DNA of 64,000 bases from contig JAQFVV010006197.1 of NCBI GenBank assembly GCA_028023455.1, positions 20,333,254 to 20,397,253 on the forward strand, given 5' to 3'. The position numbers and the translations under genes were made by a program. The notes under the pieces were generated by a model that saw only the letters and a list, made by a program, of their open reading frames with translations, was not told where the DNA came from and searched no databases. Source of the DNA: Epiperipatus broadwayi. Lineage: Eukaryota > Onychophora > Udeonychophora > Euonychophora > Peripatidae. Below are positions 61,719-64,000 of this stretch, piece after piece. Within the stretch, counting starts at the first letter, position 1. The number at the start of each line of letters is the position of its first letter.

Positions 61719-62327
61719 TAGTGTTTCTCAATCTTTGGATTATGTTAAATTTTTAATGGGTAGTGAATATGCACCAAGAAATAAAAACATAAATATCTGA
61801 TAGCAAAAATCTTTTTACATTTTAAAAAAATATTAGTATTAATAAAAAAAATTAGTAAGTAATACAACCTATGCTTTGTGTAGTTTTCTCAAATTCAATT
61901 GTAAATTTGAACTTAAATAATAATAATGTTAAATTTCGTCATTATTTTCAAAATGCAATTGTTCAAAAAATTGCAACCAAAGATGCAACTAAAATTAATG
62001 CAGCCAAAGCCTCAACCAGTGCCAGTGAAAAATTAATGCAGCCTTATTTGAAAAGAAAACACTTTTTTTTTTGGTAATTAACAAAATGTGTTAAGCTTTT
62101 AAATTAAAAATATGTAGTTTAACTTTAACTCAACTTTTAACTTACAAATTCTTTGTTCATTATAAATATTATCAAGTTGATCCGAATATATACATATATA
62201 CCATACCGTGCTGAAGTAATATCTATTTTATTTATATTATAATTTATGTAATAAATAAACATTTGGGTCGCAGAACTATATCAATGAAGTCTATTGGGTC
62301 GCGCGGCAAAAAAATTGAGAAACGTTA
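61719..62327 (+). mobile_element. hAT-like non-autonomous element (candidate)
   Basis: The left end reads tagtgtttctcaatctttgg and the right end, on the minus strand, taacgtttctcaattttttt; the tttctcaa core with following tgggtcgcgcgg-type sequence (62294-62306) recalls the CAGTGTTTCTCAA ends of animal hAT transposons. Candidate 8-bp flanks (atgtaaat and atgaacta) match only at four positions, so no clear target duplication exists. An open frame at 61871-62077 contains ATKDATKINAAKASTSASEK; it could be a remnant of a transposase N-terminus, but I do not recognise a domain. Confidence 0.45.
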
Positions 62328-64000
62328 ATGAACTATGCAAAGTGCATAGATTGAAGTTAATCGATGAGAAACACATTTTTGAGTACATATTTGATATCTT
62401 AGTGATATTGTACAGAGATCTGAAAATAGTAGAGGTTGATTATCTTTTCATTTATTAATTACCAAATAACTTATTTGGCGTAAAAGAGTAGATGAGAGAT
62501 TTGAAACGGGTTGCATTAATATGTATATGTTAAGTTAGTTGCTAGGTTTAATATATAGATTTGTAAATCAATATTTATGCATAAATAAGTGCTCATTAAA
62601 AAATAATGGATTAAAAAGTTATTTCAACATGCTGCTGCATGGTTGAATAAAACCGTTTCTAATAAAATGATGCAAAATGGTCTCTTCTCCATAGTGAAAT
62701 TGTGCTTTACACATTTTCAATGATAAATTAGTAGAAACATTCAATTTTACTTTATGATTTTTATAGAAAAGTAGTACACAAGTATAATTTAAAAGCTCTA
62801 TAAAATTACTAAGTTATGATTGTTTTATTTTCAGTGTTAATACATATGCTTTCAAGTTATTCCAGTATGTTTTTTGGCACATGAGAATGCATAACTAATG
62901 TCCAGGCTTGGATATTTGTAGAGCCCTTAAGAATGTCTTACAGTTGCATCAATGATGGATACTCTAACCATAAGGATATTGTTGAAAATTTTAACCTTGA
63001 CAGCACTAATATTAATGTCTAAATCAATGGAAATCATATTGTAACATAAAAACTATATGGAAAAAAATAAAAACTTTGGAGAAGCTCAGTTTAAAAAAAT
63101 ATATATATAATTACCATAGAAAAGATGTTTACAAAAAAAAAAAAAACATTATATAGCAGTATTTATGATATGAAAAGTAATTTTTCTTCATTGCAGAATT
63201 TTAAAAAGTAACTGAAAATTTTAAAAAGTGAAATAAAAATCAGCTACTATTACATTTAAATGGTCTTAGAAGTGTTCCTAACATATGCAGTGATCAAATG
63301 AACATACTAACTATAGACAGATTAATACTTGAATTCCTTCCAACACTTCTTTAGAGAGTCATACATTAATAGAATGTGAAAATTTTCAATAAGCAGAATA
63401 AATGCATTGTGCAAAGTTAATAAAATATATTTTTAAATAAAACTTTGTTACAAAATTTAGCTTTTTAAAAAATATGTTATTTAGTTTATATACTAATATA
63501 ACTAAAAAAAACTCAAACTGATCACAATGTTAATGAAATATAAAGGATTCAAATAAAATTTTAATTCCTCAATTATTTTTAATGAACAAATTTTAAAACA
63601 TTTAATAAAAATCTCAATGAGATAATTGTGGAAAGAATTCTATAGGGTAACTAATCATTCAAGCTTCAATATATGGTGTAAGCTCTGTCTTAAAGGCAAG
63701 TTGAGATATGTAGGCAACAGGATATGGCTAAGAAGTAACAAGTGATCAAAACAATTTAATAACTATAGGTGGGAATTTGATCTTGCATGCCAACTACTTA
63801 TCATAACCTGCATTATGAATCTTTAACAAACTTGGATGCATAAAATGATTTTAATTAAATCATGTCCATTTAATTTTAAAAAGTAAATATGTTCAAGTGA
63901 ATAATAATAATATTTTTGTGTTTTCAACAAGAACATTATTTTCTTATGATTACAAATAGGAATAACACTTTTCCAAATGACTAGTCCTCTATGTACATCT
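62328..64000. other. Spacer to window end
   Basis: AT-rich sequence with A runs near 63136-63148. I see no gene, RNA or recognisable element. Confidence 0.5.

Overview
This 64 kb window is animal-type, strongly AT-rich, non-coding DNA. I could not support a single intact host protein-coding gene, and there is no operon, rRNA array or CRISPR-like array. What can be read is a graveyard of transposable elements: Penelope-like retroelements (PLEs, reverse transcriptase plus GIY-YIG endonuclease), LINE reverse-transcriptase relics, tRNA-derived SINE-like units with polymerase III A and B boxes, a Merlin/IS1016-type DNA transposon with long terminal inverted repeats, and a probable hAT-like non-autonomous element. 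The mixture and base composition suggest an invertebrate with a large genome. A cephalopod mollusc such as an octopus is my best guess, but that is inference and was not tested against any database.

Layout. 0.2-0.35 kb: snap-back SINE hairpin. 4.1-4.6 kb: old 254-bp tandem duplication. 5.2-5.3 kb: MITE-like inverted repeat. 6.7-7.4 kb: two SINE-like copies head to head. 8.45-11.63 kb: Merlin-type transposon with a broken transposase on the minus strand and a repeat inside it that recurs at 12.5-13.1 and 43.4 kb. 13.45-14.36 kb: palindrome with two 420-bp arms that appear identical, built from the 3' ends of two opposed PLE copies. 16.2-19.9 kb: duplicated repeat cluster and two SINE-like units. 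23.8-24.0 kb: 82-bp-arm palindrome whose loop carries a PLE-like ribozyme-type sequence. 24.9 kb: tRNA-derived SINE head. 29.2-29.3 kb: 53-bp-arm palindrome. 29.9-31.4 kb: the best-preserved PLE. 33.2-33.95 kb: tandem SINE copies. 34.2-36.9 kb: older PLE inverted pair. 37.3-37.9 kb: 359-bp tandem duplication. 46.6-48.4 kb: LINE relic on the plus strand. 49-50.8 and 57.5-58.5 kb: two copies of one old repeat. 53.1-53.7 kb: probable LINE 3' remnant. 59.5-60.3 kb: LINE relic on the minus strand with a YADD motif. 61.0-61.4 kb: two hairpins. 61.7-62.3 kb: hAT-like element.

The unifying theme is inverted organisation. At least eight inverted structures, several with apparently perfect arms, occur in 64 kb, and PLE and SINE copies repeatedly appear as 5'-truncated copies facing each other with their 3' ends outward. 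That arrangement is known for Penelope-type retrotransposition, but the apparent perfection of the 420-bp arms and the appearance of the same architecture in SINE-like repeats are the observations most worth a second look. The remaining sequence is AT-rich spacer with simple repeats. Coordinates of degraded repeats are approximate to about 10-30 bp, and all similarity judgements were made by eye.
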